Positions 7,993-16,217 of a stretch of DNA of 50,523 bases are shown in pieces. Origin of the DNA: Mycobacterium colombiense (GTDB lineage Bacteria; Actinomycetota; Actinomycetes; Mycobacteriales; Mycobacteriaceae). The stretch is from NCBI RefSeq assembly GCF_001953985.1, contig NZ_MBEI01000040.1:1-50523 (forward strand), in the 5' to 3' direction. A model generated the notes under the pieces. It had not been told where the DNA came from. It worked only from the letters and a program-made list of their open reading frames with translations, and searched no databases. The translations under genes and the position numbers were made by a program. Position 1 is the stretch's first letter. The number at the start of each line of letters is the position of its first letter.

Positions 7993-8918
7993 TATCGGTT
8001 GGCCGGGCGCAGAATCTGCAGAGCGCCCGGAACCGCCGAGATTTCGGCCGGCAGCGCGCAGGCGAAGTCGCCGTCGGCGTAGACGTTGATGCCGGGGCAT
8101 TCGACGTGGATGGATTTGGCCCGCGCGGTGGTCACCGCGTCGAGGTCGACGTGGGTGCCTTTCATCAGGGTGGGGAAGAAGCGGACCAGCTTGGTGCGCG
8201 ATGCCTCGTGCACCATGGTGATGTCGAGCAGACCGTCGGCGTGGTCGGCGCCGGGGCAGATCTGCAGCCCGCCGCCGTAGCTGCGGGTGTTGCCGAAGGC
8301 GGCGAGCGTGATATCCGCGTCGAGCTCTTTGGTGCCGTCGAGCACCAGGCGAAAGGGCAAGAGCCGCAGCTGTGACAGCTCGGCGAGCATCGCCACGTAA
8401 TAGCGCAGCCGGCCGTGCGGCCAGCTCATCCGGTTGGCGCGATCGGTGACCAGCGAATCGAAGCCGGCGGCCGCCACGGTGCCGAACCATTTCTCGGCCC
8501 CGCCGCTGTCCCGAATCAGGCCCAGGTCAATGCATTCCGTGCAGCCGTCGGCGACGATGTCCGCGGCGGCCTCGGCGTCCTTGGTGGGGATCCCGAATTC
8601 GCGGGCGTGGTCGTTGCCGGTGCCGGCCGGAATCACGCCCAGCGGAATGTCGGTGCCCGCCAACACCTGCAGGGCGTTGGAGACGACGCCGTCGCCGCCG
8701 GTCACCATGACCGCGTCGGTGCCCTTCTCCAGGGCCGCGCCAACCAGGTGACGGGCGTCTTGCGCGTCGTCGCCGATGATTTCGACGACCTCCACGCCGC
8801 GGCGGTGCAGCCGGGCGATCGCCAGCTGCGCGGCTTGGATCGCGGCGCCGTGGCCCGACACCGGATTGGTCAGCGCGATCACCTTGCCGATCTCTCGACG
8901 GCGCAGCTCGGCCGTCAC
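7992..8918 (-). CDS. Diacylglycerol/lipid kinase (Rv2252-like)
   Basis: A 308-aa DAGKc-family kinase. The ATP-binding motif is in VTGGDGVVSNALQ with VIPAGTGNDHAREF following, and an N-terminal ALTNPVSGHG corresponds to the family's NP-SG start. It should phosphorylate diacylglycerol to phosphatidic acid; M. tuberculosis Rv2252 does this and its loss alters phosphatidylinositol mannosides (established for that protein). GTG 8918 overlaps the TGA of the upstream FAD oxidase by four bases (GTGA), so the two are coupled. The length agrees with the ~309-aa homologue. Confidence 0.9.
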   Translation of the reverse strand: MTAELRRREIGKVIALTNPVSGHGAAIQAAQLAIARLHRRGVEVVEIIGDDAQDARHLVGAALEKGTDAVMVTGGDGVVSNALQVLAGTDIPLGVIPAGTGNDHAREFGIPTKDAEAAADIVADGCTECIDLGLIRDSGGAEKWFGTVAAAGFDSLVTDRANRMSWPHGRLRYYVAMLAELSQLRLLPFRLVLDGTKELDADITLAAFGNTRSYGGGLQICPGADHADGLLDITMVHEASRTKLVRFFPTLMKGTHVDLDAVTTARAKSIHVECPGINVYADGDFACALPAEISAVPGALQILRPANR

Positions 8919-10525
8919 GGAATCAGCTTGCCGGGATTGAGAATTCCGGCCGGATCCAGTGTCGCCTTGACCGCGCGTAACACCTGCACTCCCAGCTCGC
9001 CTATCTCCTCGCGCATCCACGGCCGGTGGTCGGCACCGACCGCATGGTGGTGGGTGATGGTCCCGCCGGAGGCCATGATGGCATCCGACGCGGCCTTTTT
9101 GGCGGCTTTCCACTGCTCGATCGGGTTGCCCCGCTGCCCGGCGACGACGGTGAAGTACAACGATGCACCGGTGGGGTAGACGTGGGAGATGTGACACATC
9201 ACCAGGGAGGGCGTTCCGGTCGCGGCGAGCGCCTCGGTAAGTGCTTGGGTGACAGCGGCTTTCAGTGCCCGGACGTTGGACCAGTCGGTCGCGGTCTCCA
9301 GCGTTTCGCACAGCGCGCCCGCCGCGAGCAGCGAATCACGCAGATACGGAGCGCCGAATCGGCCGCGCTCCCAGGCCTGCGCCGGACCGTCGCCCAGCGA
9401 GGTTCCGCCCTGGGCCGCCAGCAGCGCGCTGGTTTCGGCGTGCCGGCTGTCGACGTGTTCCCCGGTGCCCTCGAACATGGTGATGGCCAGGCATCCGCCG
9501 GTGATCTGAGATTCGCCGATCGCCTCGGTGGTGGCCAGGTTGACGCCGGTCTCAGCCTCGTCGGAGAGCCGAATGACGGTGGGGCCGGTGGCATTTTGGG
9601 TGACGGCGCGCAGGGCCGCGGCCCCGGTCGCGAAGTCGGGGAACGACCACGCCTCGTAACGGACGGCTTCCGGCGCGCGGTGCACGCGCAACCGCACCTG
9701 AGTGATGACGCCCAGGGTGCCCTCCGAGCCGATCAACAGCTGGCGCAGGTCGGGGCCCGCGGCGGATTCCGGTGCGCGGCCCAGATCCAGGGTGCCCACC
9801 GGAGTGACCACGCGCAGGCCGCGCACCATGTCGTTGAACCGGCCGTAGCCCGCCGAGTCCTGACCGGACGAGCGGGTCGCGGCGAAGCCGCCGATGGTGG
9901 CGTACTCAAAGCTCTGCGGGAAGTGGCCGAGCGAAAAGCCTTGTGCGCCAAGGAGGCGTTCGGCCTCCGGTCCGGTGACCCCGGCCCCGAAGACGGCCTG
10001 TCCGGACACGTCGTCCAGCGAGATCAGTTGGTCGAAGCGGCGCAGATCCAGCGAGACGACGGCGGCGAACTCCCCGCGGTCGGGGTCGAGTCCACCGACC
10101 ACGCTGGTGCCCCCGCCGAAGGGTACGACGGCGATGCGATGCTGCGAGCAGTAGCGCAGGATCGCGGCAACGGCGTCGTCATCGCCGGGCAGCAACACGG
10201 CGTCGGGAGCATCCTGGACCCCTTGGTCGTTGCGACGCAGCAGGTCGATGGTGGATTTGCCGCCCGCGTGCAGCAACCGATCGGAGTCCGTCGTGCGGCA
10301 GTAGTCGGCGCCGACGATGGCGGCCAGCGCGTCCCGATCGGACTGCGACAACGCCGAGGGGCGCAATTGAACCTGGTCGGGTCGCAGGTCGGCCGTGCGG
10401 GACCCCTCGACCCCCACGGCCTGCTGCAGCAACGACCGGATCCCGTCCGAGAGCGGCTTGGCCGCGGCGGGGTCTCCCCACGCGTTCCATTTCATCGGCG
10501 GCAGCAGCCCCTGGGGATCGGTCAT
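8915..10525 (-). CDS. FAD-binding oxidase, alkyldihydroxyacetonephosphate synthase-like (Rv2251-like)
   Basis: A 536-aa protein of the VAO/FAD_binding_4 flavoenzyme class. The FAD-PP loop is VVPFGGGTSVVGG near residue 154, the substrate domain ends with a His-rich GTITHHHAVGADH, and the C-terminus is LDPAGILNPGKLIP. These are hallmarks of alkyl-DHAP synthases and related D-2-hydroxyacid or glycolate oxidases. With a diacylglycerol kinase downstream and glpD divergent, a role in glycerolipid or ether-lipid-like chemistry is reasonable (inference). ATG at 10525 is only 17 bases from the divergent regulator's start, so the transcript must be leaderless or nearly so. Confidence 0.82.
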   Translation of the reverse strand: MTDPQGLLPPMKWNAWGDPAAAKPLSDGIRSLLQQAVGVEGSRTADLRPDQVQLRPSALSQSDRDALAAIVGADYCRTTDSDRLLHAGGKSTIDLLRRNDQGVQDAPDAVLLPGDDDAVAAILRYCSQHRIAVVPFGGGTSVVGGLDPDRGEFAAVVSLDLRRFDQLISLDDVSGQAVFGAGVTGPEAERLLGAQGFSLGHFPQSFEYATIGGFAATRSSGQDSAGYGRFNDMVRGLRVVTPVGTLDLGRAPESAAGPDLRQLLIGSEGTLGVITQVRLRVHRAPEAVRYEAWSFPDFATGAAALRAVTQNATGPTVIRLSDEAETGVNLATTEAIGESQITGGCLAITMFEGTGEHVDSRHAETSALLAAQGGTSLGDGPAQAWERGRFGAPYLRDSLLAAGALCETLETATDWSNVRALKAAVTQALTEALAATGTPSLVMCHISHVYPTGASLYFTVVAGQRGNPIEQWKAAKKAASDAIMASGGTITHHHAVGADHRPWMREEIGELGVQVLRAVKATLDPAGILNPGKLIP

Positions 10526-10561
10526 GCGTTACAGTATTACATATGTTGTCAATCCGTAACG
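10526..10561. promoter_or_regulatory. Compact divergent promoter/operator with inverted repeat
   Basis: Only 17 bases (10526-10542) separate the two divergent start codons. CGTTAC (10527-10532) and GTAACG (10556-10561) form a 6-bp inverted repeat, the second half lying inside the TetR coding region. On the minus strand a perfect TTGACA (10552-10547) could serve the FAD oxidase. This fits autorepression by the TetR protein controlling both sides. Confidence 0.45.
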
Positions 10562-11112
10562 AAAAGTTGGACACCGGCGAGCGCATCCTCGCGGCGGCCG
10601 CCAGCTGCGTGGTGGATTACGGCGTCGACCGGGTGACCCTCGCCGAGATAGCCCGGCGCGCGGGCGTCAGCAGGCCGACGGTGTACCGGCGATGGCCGGA
10701 CACGCCGTCGATCGTGGCGGCGCTGCTGACCCAGCACATCACCGAGGTGATGCGCGACGCCCCGTTGCTCGGGAACGATCGGGAATCGCTTGTGCGACAA
10801 ATAGTTACGGCGACCGACCGGTTGCGGGCGGACCGATTGGTGATGTCGGTGCTGCACTCGGATCTCGCGTCGACCTACATCACCGAACGCCTGGGGACCA
10901 GCCAGCGCATGTTGATCGACGCCCTCGCCGCCCGGCTGCGAGTGGCCCAGCGGCACGGCAGCGTGCGCCTCGGCGATCCCGTCCAGATGGCGACCATGGT
11001 GCTGCTGATCGCCCAGTCGACCATCCAGTCGGCGCGGATCGTCGAACCGATGCTCGACGCCGACGCGCTGGCCACCGAGCTGGCCTACTCGCTGAACGGA
11101 TACCTGTCGTGA
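10543..11112 (+). CDS. TetR/AcrR-family transcriptional regulator (Rv2250c-like)
   Basis: A 189-aa TetR-type repressor. The helix-turn-helix is VTLAEIARRAGVSRPTVYRRW near residues 31-51, and the rest is the variable ligand domain. The start ATG 10543 has no Shine-Dalgarno sequence upstream and sits 17 bases from a divergent start, which suggests a leaderless mRNA. It overlaps glpD1 by GTGA. Its likely targets are itself, glpD1 and the FAD oxidase/lipid kinase operon; the ligand is unknown but could be a lipid or glycerol-derived metabolite. Confidence 0.88.
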   Translation: MLSIRNEKLDTGERILAAAASCVVDYGVDRVTLAEIARRAGVSRPTVYRRWPDTPSIVAALLTQHITEVMRDAPLLGNDRESLVRQIVTATDRLRADRLVMSVLHSDLASTYITERLGTSQRMLIDALAARLRVAQRHGSVRLGDPVQMATMVLLIAQSTIQSARIVEPMLDADALATELAYSLNGYLS

Positions 11113-12650
11113 TACCCGATCCGACCGCCCTGAACGCCGCCCGCCGCGCCGGCGACCTGACCGCGCTCGCCGGCGGCGAGGCGCTGGACCTCGTCGTGAT
11201 CGGCGGCGGTATCACCGGCGCCGGCATCGCGCTGGACGCCGCGGCGCGCGGCCTGCGGGTGGCGCTGGTGGAAAAACACGATCTGGCATTCGGCACCAGC
11301 CGCTGGAGCTCCAAACTCGTGCACGGCGGGCTGCGCTACCTCGCGACCGGCAACGTGGGCATCGCCCGGCGCAGCGCCATCGAGCGCGGAATCCTGATGA
11401 CGCGCAACGCCCCCCACCTGGTTCATGCGATGCCCCAGCTGGTTCCGCTGCTGCCGTCGATGAGCCCGGGCAAGCGGGCGCTGGTGCGCGGCGGGTTCCT
11501 GGCCGGTGACGCGCTGCGGTTCCTCGCCGGGACCCCGGCGTCGACCCTGCCCCGCTCGCGCCGGGTTTCGGCCCAGCGCGTCGTGGAGATGGCACCGACC
11601 GTACAGCGCGACGGCCTGGATGGCGGCTTCCTGGCCTACGACGGTCAGTTGATCGACGACGCCCGACTGGTCACCGCGGTCGCGCGCACCGCGGCGCAGC
11701 ACGGCGCGCGGATCCTGACCCGGGTGTCGGCATCGCGGGCCACCGCCACCGCGGTGCGGCTGACCGACCTGCGCGCGGGGGAATCGTTCGACGTGTCGGC
11801 GGGCGCGGTCATCAACGCGGCCGGGGTGTGGGCGGGCGAGATCGACGGTGCGTTGCGGTTGCGGCCCAGTCGCGGCACGCATCTGGTCTTCGATGCCCAG
11901 GTCTTCGGCAATCCGACTGCGGCGCTGACCATTCCGATTCCCGGCGAGCTCAACCGCTTCGTGTTCGCCATGCCCGAACAACTGGGCCGGGTTTATCTGG
12001 GGCTGACCGACGAAGCGGCTCCCGGTCCCATCCCGGATGTGCCCGAGCCGTCGGTCGAAGAGATCACCTTCCTGTTGGACACGGTGAACACCGCATTGGG
12101 CACCGGGCTGTCCGCCACCGACGTGATCGGCGCCTACGCCGGGCTGCGGCCGCTGATCGACACCGGCGAAGGCCGCACCGCCGACGTCTCCCGCGAGCAT
12201 GCCGTGGTGGAATCGGCGTCCGGGGTGATCAGCGTGATCGGCGGCAAGCTGACCGAATACCGTTACATGGCGCAGGATGTGCTGGATCGCGCGATTCGGG
12301 TGCGGCGCCTGCGCGCGGGAAAATGCCAGACCCGCAACCTGCCGCTGATCGGGGCGCCGGCCAATCCCGGTGTTGTCGCGGCGTCGGATACCGAACTGCC
12401 GACGTCGCTGGTGCAGCGCTACGGCGCCGAGGCCCCCAAGGTTGTCGCCGTCGCGGCCTGCGACCGGCCGACCGAGCCGGTCGTGGAAGGCATCGACGTC
12501 AGCAGAGCGGAATTCGCCTACGCGATAACCCATGAGGGCGCGCTGGATGCCTCCGACATCCTGGACCGGCGGACCCGGATCGGATTGGTCGCGCGCGATC
12601 GGGAGCGGACTGTCGCCGTCGCCGAGGAGTTCCTGGCGCGCTTCGGCTAG
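11109..12650 (+). CDS. glpD1: Glycerol-3-phosphate dehydrogenase, FAD-dependent
   Basis: A 513-aa GlpD. The FAD-binding Rossmann motif is VVIGGGITGAGIALDAAARG near residue 30, followed by the family signature SRWSSKLVHGGLRYL and the C-terminal ISVIGGKLTEYR. It oxidises sn-glycerol-3-phosphate to dihydroxyacetone phosphate, passing electrons to the membrane quinone pool. Length matches M. tuberculosis GlpD1 (Rv2249c). GTG 11109 overlaps the TetR stop by four bases, so the regulator and enzyme are one operon. Its stop is 6 bases from the stop of the convergent acidic protein. Confidence 0.93.
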   Translation: MIPDPTALNAARRAGDLTALAGGEALDLVVIGGGITGAGIALDAAARGLRVALVEKHDLAFGTSRWSSKLVHGGLRYLATGNVGIARRSAIERGILMTRNAPHLVHAMPQLVPLLPSMSPGKRALVRGGFLAGDALRFLAGTPASTLPRSRRVSAQRVVEMAPTVQRDGLDGGFLAYDGQLIDDARLVTAVARTAAQHGARILTRVSASRATATAVRLTDLRAGESFDVSAGAVINAAGVWAGEIDGALRLRPSRGTHLVFDAQVFGNPTAALTIPIPGELNRFVFAMPEQLGRVYLGLTDEAAPGPIPDVPEPSVEEITFLLDTVNTALGTGLSATDVIGAYAGLRPLIDTGEGRTADVSREHAVVESASGVISVIGGKLTEYRYMAQDVLDRAIRVRRLRAGKCQTRNLPLIGAPANPGVVAASDTELPTSLVQRYGAEAPKVVAVAACDRPTEPVVEGIDVSRAEFAYAITHEGALDASDILDRRTRIGLVARDRERTVAVAEEFLARFG

Positions 12651-12656
12651 CCGAAC

Positions 12657-13022
12657 CTAGTCCGATGACTTATCGGAGGCCTCGTCGTCTTTGGAGTCCT
12701 CGTCTTTGGAGTCCTTATCGTCCTCGGAGTCTTCGTCGTCGCTGGAGTCCTCATCGTCCTTGGACTCCTTGTCGTCCTCAGAGTCTTCGTCGTCCCTGGA
12801 TTTCTTGGATTCCTTGGACTCCTCGGACTCCTCGCTGGTGTCGGAATCCGCGGACTCCTCGAGCTTGGTCGCGAACTTGGTCAGTAGGCCAGCAAGATCA
12901 CGGGCCTCTTCCGGTGATATCGAATCGTCGAATATCCGTTTGTCGCTCTCCGATATGCGTGCGACGTAAACCGCGTTGTTCTGGATGCCGACGTCCCACC
13001 GGCCCCCTTCTTCACGAACCAT
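12657..13022 (-). CDS. Small protein with a conserved-looking N-domain and acidic disordered tail
   Basis: About 121 aa from the ATG at 13022; an upstream ATG at 13085 would add a Lys/Arg-rich piece that looks non-native. Residues 1-57 look folded (WDVGIQNNAVYVARISESDKR, then SPEEARDLAGLLTKFATKL). The remainder is almost only Asp, Ser, Glu and Lys in DDEDS/KESKDD patterns, clearly disordered and strongly acidic. There is no signal peptide or membrane segment. I recognise no named family; the N-domain resembles small mycobacterial hypothetical proteins. It shares its tail composition with the repeat protein at 683-1249. Function unknown. Confidence 0.6.
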   Translation of the reverse strand: MVREEGGRWDVGIQNNAVYVARISESDKRIFDDSISPEEARDLAGLLTKFATKLEESADSDTSEESEESKESKKSRDDEDSEDDKESKDDEDSSDDEDSEDDKDSKDEDSKDDEASDKSSD

Positions 13023-13156
13023 TCGATGCCGCCTTCTGATTAGGAGCTGATTCCACTGACGCCCGCTGGTGCGTTGTTTACCCACTCCAGCCGAAGCGGC
13101 AACGAGCCCTTAGCCGGAATTTCTGGATGCCCTCAACTAGTTTATGGCAGTCAATG

Positions 13157-13176
13157 TATAATGACAGTTACTATCA
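13157..13176 (+). promoter_or_regulatory. Perfect -10 box and quasi-palindromic operator before the FAD monooxygenase
   Basis: TATAAT at 13157-13162 is a consensus -10 element; the -35 region (about CAACTA) is poor. Directly over and after it, TGACAGTTACTATCA (13162-13176) matches its own reverse complement at 12 of 15 positions, a typical size for a TetR or MarR operator placed to block initiation. GGAGGT at 13193-13198 then serves the GTG at 13204. Confidence 0.5.
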
Positions 13177-13203
13177 CTTTGGCTCTGGCTTCGGAGGTGT
13201 GCG

Positions 13204-14757
13204 GTGGCTCCACGTGTTCCGGTACTGATCGTCGGAGCCGGTGTCGGCGGGCTGGCCACGTCGGCGCTGCTGGCCCAGCACGGGGTCCGCTCGCTGCTGG
13301 TCGAGAAGCGACGGGAACTCTTCCTCTATCCGAAGGCCCGCAATCTGAGTTTCCGCAGCTCGGAAGTGCTGCGCGGCCTCGGGCTTCGCGACGAGGTGCG
13401 CGCGGTCGCCGAGCACGTCTCGGCGATGGTGGTCAGGCCTACGCTGAATAGCGCCGTGGAAGAACCGGCGCTCGACGTCGAGGCGATCTTCGCCGGCCTG
13501 GACAAGCTGAGCCCTGAGCCGGCGGCACAGTATTGCCCGCAGAGCCGGCTCGAGCCGATCCTGCGCGATGCGGCGCGGCGAGGCGGCAGCGACGTGCGCT
13601 ACGGCACGGAGCTGTCCTCGATCGAGATGGACGAGGCCGGTGTCACCGCGGTGCTGCGCGACGCGGAGTCGGGGAAGTCGGAGACCGTCCGCGCCGGCTA
13701 TCTCGTCGGAGCCGACGGCGTGCACAGCCCGATCCGTGATTGGCTGGGCATCACCACGTCCGGCTATGGCGCGCTGCCGATCTATGTCGTCTTCGTCTAC
13801 TTCCGGGCGCCATGGCGACGGTTCATCGCGGAGTTGCACGACGGTGACGGCGTGCAGGTAAAGAACGACGACGTGGACGGCATCTTCCTGGTCGTGAAGG
13901 ACGATTTCGGCATGTTCATCACCACCTACTTTCCCGGCGCGGGCGAGACGGCCGAGCAGTTCACCCCGCAGCGCTGCCGCGACGTGCTGACCAAAGCCTT
14001 CGGCGAGCCGATGGACATCGAGATCATCGAGGTGGCGGCGTGGCAACCGTACGAGCGGGTGGCCGACCAATTCGATTGCGGGCGAGCATTTCTCGTCGGA
14101 GATTCGGCACACACCATGCCGCCGTTCAAGGCCGGGGGAGCCAACACCGCCATTCAAAGCGCACACAACCTGGCATGGAAACTCGCAGCGGTACTGCACG
14201 GGACGGCCGCGCCCGAACTGTTGGCGACCTACCACGCCGAGCGCCATCCGGTGGGCCGATTCGCCGCGCGCCAGTCGCTCACCGGGCCGTCGGTGGCGTT
14301 GCTGCGGGCGGGTGGCGAGGTGCCGCAGTTGCCGGCCGACGAGGAGTGCTCGATGTTCGCCGTGCTCATCGGATACCGATACCGCTCGGCCGCGGTCGTG
14401 ACACGCGATGCGGACGGCGACGGCCTGGTGGAGGAGTTGCGCGCCCAACCCGGCACCCGGGTGCCGCACGTCTGGGTGCGCGAGGGCGTCTCGACGCTCG
14501 ACCTGCTGGGGCCCCGCTTCACCGTGCTGTCCGGAGACGAACGATGGTGTGCGGCGGCGGCTTCGGCGTCGCTGGCCGCGCATCGCTTCTACAGTGACGA
14601 GTGGGCAACGGTCACCGGACTGCCGCCGGACGGGGCGCTGCTGATCCGCCCGGACGATTTCGTCGGGTGGCGCGCCGACGAACTTCCCGGTGACCCCGAA
14701 GGGGCGCTGCGGCAAGCGCTTTCGGCGATCCTGGGCCCGCTGCCTCCGCGGGCGTAG
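13204..14757 (+). CDS. FAD-dependent aromatic hydroxylase-type monooxygenase
   Basis: A 517-aa class A flavoprotein monooxygenase of the phenol hydroxylase/rifampicin monooxygenase type. It has the dinucleotide fold VLIVGAGVGGLATSALLAQHG at the N-terminus (GxGxxG), the DG motif in YLVGADGVHSPIRDWLG, and the GD motif in FLVGDSAHTMPPFKAGGANTA. A thioredoxin-like C-terminal domain follows, typical of the PheA/TfdB/MhpA group. It should hydroxylate an aromatic or polyketide-like substrate with NAD(P)H and O2. GTG 13204 has GGAGGT at a 5-base spacing. It is monocistronic, with its own strong -10, and ends 6 bases from the convergent accD6. It interrupts the block next to FAS-II and may be an accessory gain. 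Substrate unknown. Confidence 0.85.
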   Translation: MAPRVPVLIVGAGVGGLATSALLAQHGVRSLLVEKRRELFLYPKARNLSFRSSEVLRGLGLRDEVRAVAEHVSAMVVRPTLNSAVEEPALDVEAIFAGLDKLSPEPAAQYCPQSRLEPILRDAARRGGSDVRYGTELSSIEMDEAGVTAVLRDAESGKSETVRAGYLVGADGVHSPIRDWLGITTSGYGALPIYVVFVYFRAPWRRFIAELHDGDGVQVKNDDVDGIFLVVKDDFGMFITTYFPGAGETAEQFTPQRCRDVLTKAFGEPMDIEIIEVAAWQPYERVADQFDCGRAFLVGDSAHTMPPFKAGGANTAIQSAHNLAWKLAAVLHGTAAPELLATYHAERHPVGRFAARQSLTGPSVALLRAGGEVPQLPADEECSMFAVLIGYRYRSAAVVTRDADGDGLVEELRAQPGTRVPHVWVREGVSTLDLLGPRFTVLSGDERWCAAAASASLAAHRFYSDEWATVTGLPPDGALLIRPDDFVGWRADELPGDPEGALRQALSAILGPLPPRA

Positions 14758-14763
14758 GCGGAC

Positions 14764-16185
14764 TTACAGCGGGATGTTCTTGTGGCGGCCGCGGCGCGCG
14801 GGCGCCTGGGCCAGCGCCTCGGTGAGCTTGCTGCGGGTGTGCGACGGGTCGATCTTCTCGTCGACCACGCCGATCTCGATGGCGCTGTCCACGCCGCCCG
14901 CGATCCGCTCGTGCTCAGCGGCCAGCTGGTCGTGCAGCGCTTCGCGCTCGTGATCCGCCGCGGCGGCCAGCTTCTTCTTGTGCAGAATGCCGACGGCGGC
15001 CTTGGCGCCCATCACCGCAACCTCGGCGTCCGGCCAGGCGTACACCTTCGTCGCGTTCAGCGACCGCGAGTTCATCGCAATGTAGGCCCCGCCGTACGTC
15101 TTTCGGGTGACCAGCGTGACGCGTGGAACCGTGCACTCGCCGAACGCGTGCAACAGCTTGGCGCCGCGGCGCACCACGCCGCCCCACTCCTGGTCGACAC
15201 CGGGCAGATAGCCGGGCACGTCGACGACCACCACCAGCGGAATGCCGAACGCGTCACACAGCCGCACGAAACGCGCTGCCTTCTCGGCGCTTTCGGAGTT
15301 CAGGCAACCGCCCAGACGCAGCGGGTTGTTGGCCAGCACGCCGACCGTGCGGCCGGACAGCCGACCCAGACCGATCACCATTGACGGCGCCCAGTTGGCC
15401 TGGAACTCGTCGAACGGCGTCTCGTCGTCGAGGATTGCGGTCACGATCGGGCGCACGTCGTAGGCCCGTCGCGCCGACTCCGGCAGCAGCGCGTGGATGT
15501 CGGTGTCACCGGCCTCGGCCTTGTTGCGGTCGAAATGCCCCTGCTGGCAGAACAATCCGACCAACCGGCGACCACGCTCGTACGCGTCGAGCTCGTCGTC
15601 GGCCACGATGTGGCACACCCCGGACTTTTTGTGGTGGGTTTCCGGGCCACCGAGCGAGCACATGTCCACGTCCTCGCCGGTGACGCTGCGCACCACGTCG
15701 GGCCCGGTGACGAACACCCGGCTCTCCGGCGCCATCACGATTACGTCGGTGAGGGCCGGCCCGTAGGCGGCGCCGCCGGCCGCGAAGCCGACGACCACCG
15801 AGATCTGCGGGATGTAGCCGGACGCCCGGATCATCGCCTCGAAGACCAAGCCCACCGCGTGGAGCGCCTTCACGCCCTCGGCCAGTCGCGCACCGCCGGA
15901 GTGCCAGATGCCCACGATCGGGCTCTGCTCCTCGATCGCGGTGTCGTAGGCGTTGACGATGTGCGTGCAGCCCTCGATGCCCATCGCGCCGCCCATGACG
16001 GTGCCGTCGGTGCAGAACGCGATGGTGCGCACACCGTTCACGGTCCCTGCGGCGGCAAGGACGCCGGAACGATCGCGCTCGTGCAGCAGCTCGACGGTGT
16101 CGTCGTCGAAGAAAGTGCTCAAGCGCAACAGCGGGTCGCGAGGGTCGAGCGACTCGCCAACCGTCTCGGGGGCCGTGATAGTCAT
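14764..16185 (-). CDS. accD6: Acetyl/propionyl-CoA carboxylase carboxyltransferase subunit AccD6
   Basis: A 473-aa biotin-dependent carboxyltransferase beta subunit, the length of M. tuberculosis AccD6 (Rv2247). The N- and C-terminal crotonase-like halves are visible: GGARLAEGVKALHAVG and VVVGFAAGGAAYGPALTDV in the first, VDVPGYLPGVDQEWGGVVR and TRKTYGGAYIAMNS in the second. With AccA3 (encoded elsewhere) it makes malonyl-CoA, the extender for FAS-I and FAS-II. It is the last gene of the fabD-acpM-kasA-kasB-accD6 operon, 32 bases after kasB. Confidence 0.96.
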   Translation of the reverse strand: MTITAPETVGESLDPRDPLLRLSTFFDDDTVELLHERDRSGVLAAAGTVNGVRTIAFCTDGTVMGGAMGIEGCTHIVNAYDTAIEEQSPIVGIWHSGGARLAEGVKALHAVGLVFEAMIRASGYIPQISVVVGFAAGGAAYGPALTDVIVMAPESRVFVTGPDVVRSVTGEDVDMCSLGGPETHHKKSGVCHIVADDELDAYERGRRLVGLFCQQGHFDRNKAEAGDTDIHALLPESARRAYDVRPIVTAILDDETPFDEFQANWAPSMVIGLGRLSGRTVGVLANNPLRLGGCLNSESAEKAARFVRLCDAFGIPLVVVVDVPGYLPGVDQEWGGVVRRGAKLLHAFGECTVPRVTLVTRKTYGGAYIAMNSRSLNATKVYAWPDAEVAVMGAKAAVGILHKKKLAAAADHEREALHDQLAAEHERIAGGVDSAIEIGVVDEKIDPSHTRSKLTEALAQAPARRGRHKNIPL

Positions 16186-16217
16186 CGCAGGTCTCCTGAT
16201 GTTCGGTGTTGCTCGGT

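Noticed and set aside
9026..10636. Long plus-strand frame of 536 codons
   Set aside because: It is antisense to the FAD oxidase, which has clear motifs; its translation shows no motif and high-GC shadow composition.
10692..11108. N-terminal extension of the glpD1 frame into the TetR gene
   Set aside because: It overlaps the TetR coding sequence completely; the GTG at 11109 gives the normal GlpD start and length.
11085..12533. 482-codon minus-strand frame
   Set aside because: Antisense to glpD1, which is unambiguous.
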